From assembly GCA_042701975.1 (NCBI GenBank), contig CP170561.1:4774001-4838000 (forward strand): a stretch of 64,000 nucleotides of DNA, read 5' to 3'. Source of the DNA: JAFALK01 sp042701975. Lineage in GTDB: Bacteria; Pseudomonadota; Gammaproteobacteria; Burkholderiales; Burkholderiaceae_C. The position numbers and the translations under genes were made by a program. Positions 63,565 to 64,000 of the stretch are shown here, one piece after another (positions within the stretch are counted from its first letter, which is position 1; each line of letters starts with the position of its first letter). A model generated the notes under the pieces. It saw only the letters and a program-made list of their open reading frames with translations. It ran no database searches and had not been told where the DNA came from.

Positions 63565-64000
63565 ATGCAATCCCAGGATTTCAAGATCCGTCGAGCCGCC
63601 CCATCCGATGCCCCCGCTTTTGTTGAGCTGATGCGTGATCCGGAGGTCTTCTCGGGGTTGCTTCAATTGCCCTATCCGGTGGAAGAGCGTTGGCGGCAGC
63701 TGCTTCAGGAGCAGGCCGCTCCCGGCAAGACGGATCTGCACCTCGTGGCGGAGCGCCACGGGAAGCTGCTGGGCAGCGCGGGATTGCATCCTGTGGGCTT
63801 ATCGCTGCGACGGCGGCATGCAATGGCGCTTGGGATTTCAGTGGCAGCCGAGGAGCAAGGCAAGGGTGTGGGATCGGCGCTGATCGCCGCACTGCTCGAC
63901 TACGCCGACAACTGGGGGCAGGTGCTGCGCACGGAACTCACCGTGTACGCCGACAACGACCGGGCTTTGCGTCTCTACAAACGTTTCGGCTTCGAGCGGG
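63565..64000 (+). CDS. GNAT acetyltransferase, 3' end cut by window edge
   Basis: A RimI/RimL-like acetyltransferase; about 145 residues are visible. It opens MQSQDFKIRRAAPSDAPAFVELMRDPEVF, shows the acetyl-CoA site ISVAAEEQGKGVGSALIAALLDYA, and ends at the LTVYADNDRALRLYKRFGFE segment, so nearly the whole fold is present. AAGGAG eight bases before the ATG is a strong ribosome site. It lies after a 33-residue frame and a terminator, so its expression is probably controlled by attenuation. The acceptor (peptide, amine or drug) is unknown. Confidence 0.88.
   Translation, partial: MQSQDFKIRRAAPSDAPAFVELMRDPEVFSGLLQLPYPVEERWRQLLQEQAAPGKTDLHLVAERHGKLLGSAGLHPVGLSLRRRHAMALGISVAAEEQGKGVGSALIAALLDYADNWGQVLRTELTVYADNDRALRLYKRFGFER

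Overview
The window is a GC-rich, densely coded stretch of chromosome from a betaproteobacterium of the order Burkholderiales, most likely of the Roseateles/Rubrivivax/Leptothrix kind. This placement is an inference from the phaC-phaA-phaB order, the pyruvate dehydrogenase E1-E2-E3 operon whose E3 carries a lipoyl domain, the livM-livG fusion and the general gene content; no rRNA was available to confirm it. No tRNA, rRNA, insertion sequence, prophage or CRISPR array was seen. No gap without a gene is longer than about 300 bases; the largest are about 234 bases (49753-49986) and 210 bases (57514-57723, which holds the phasin promoter and likely operators).

Layout. 1-3362: polyhydroxybutyrate operon phaC-phaA-phaB on the minus strand (phaB is cut by the window start). 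3485-6779: a small membrane protein, pgeF, maiA, a Nudix hydrolase and an alpha/beta-hydrolase lipoprotein. 6787-9409: lapG-lapD, the c-di-GMP-controlled periplasmic protease switch that governs adhesin release. 9570-15323: an HDOD protein, a DUF3667 membrane protein, several small stress or metabolism proteins (two VOC, a GFA family protein, ThuA, GNAT, globin). 15439-21672: aceE-aceF-lpdA with a strong terminator. 21845-25945: a PAS histidine kinase/FixJ-type regulator pair divergent from aceE, then folD. 26008-36804: GNAT, hydrolase, prlC, NIPSNAP protein with a divergent WYL regulator, an amidohydrolase, a decayed oxidoreductase fragment, a DUF1428 protein, a subclass B3 metallo-beta-lactamase, and a LysR/aldo-keto reductase pair. 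36814-43975: a lipoprotein and a three-gene set, CHAT protease-like protein, FecR protein and CHASE2-PAS-GGDEF-EAL protein. 44072-49752: a short-chain dehydrogenase and a branched-chain amino-acid type ABC transporter. 49987-57468: an M16 peptidase broken by a one-base frameshift, MFS transporter, rmuC, AhpD-like protein, hydroxyacid dehydrogenase and nitroreductase. 57724-64000: phasin, gabD, alaS, a UPF0149 protein and a GNAT gene (cut by the window end) behind what looks like a leader-peptide attenuator.

How the parts fit. The carbon-storage theme runs from end to end: acetyl-CoA made by the pyruvate dehydrogenase complex feeds PhaA-PhaB-PhaC, and the granule coat protein PhaP has a promoter flanked by CTGC-N3-GCAG type repeats that suit the repressor PhaR. 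Two unrelated c-di-GMP modules are present: LapD (degenerate receptor) with its protease LapG, and the CHASE2 protein (intact EAL signature) with FecR and CHAT partners. The observations judged most worth following up are the CHAT-FecR-CHASE2 set and the putative attenuator at 63332-63567.
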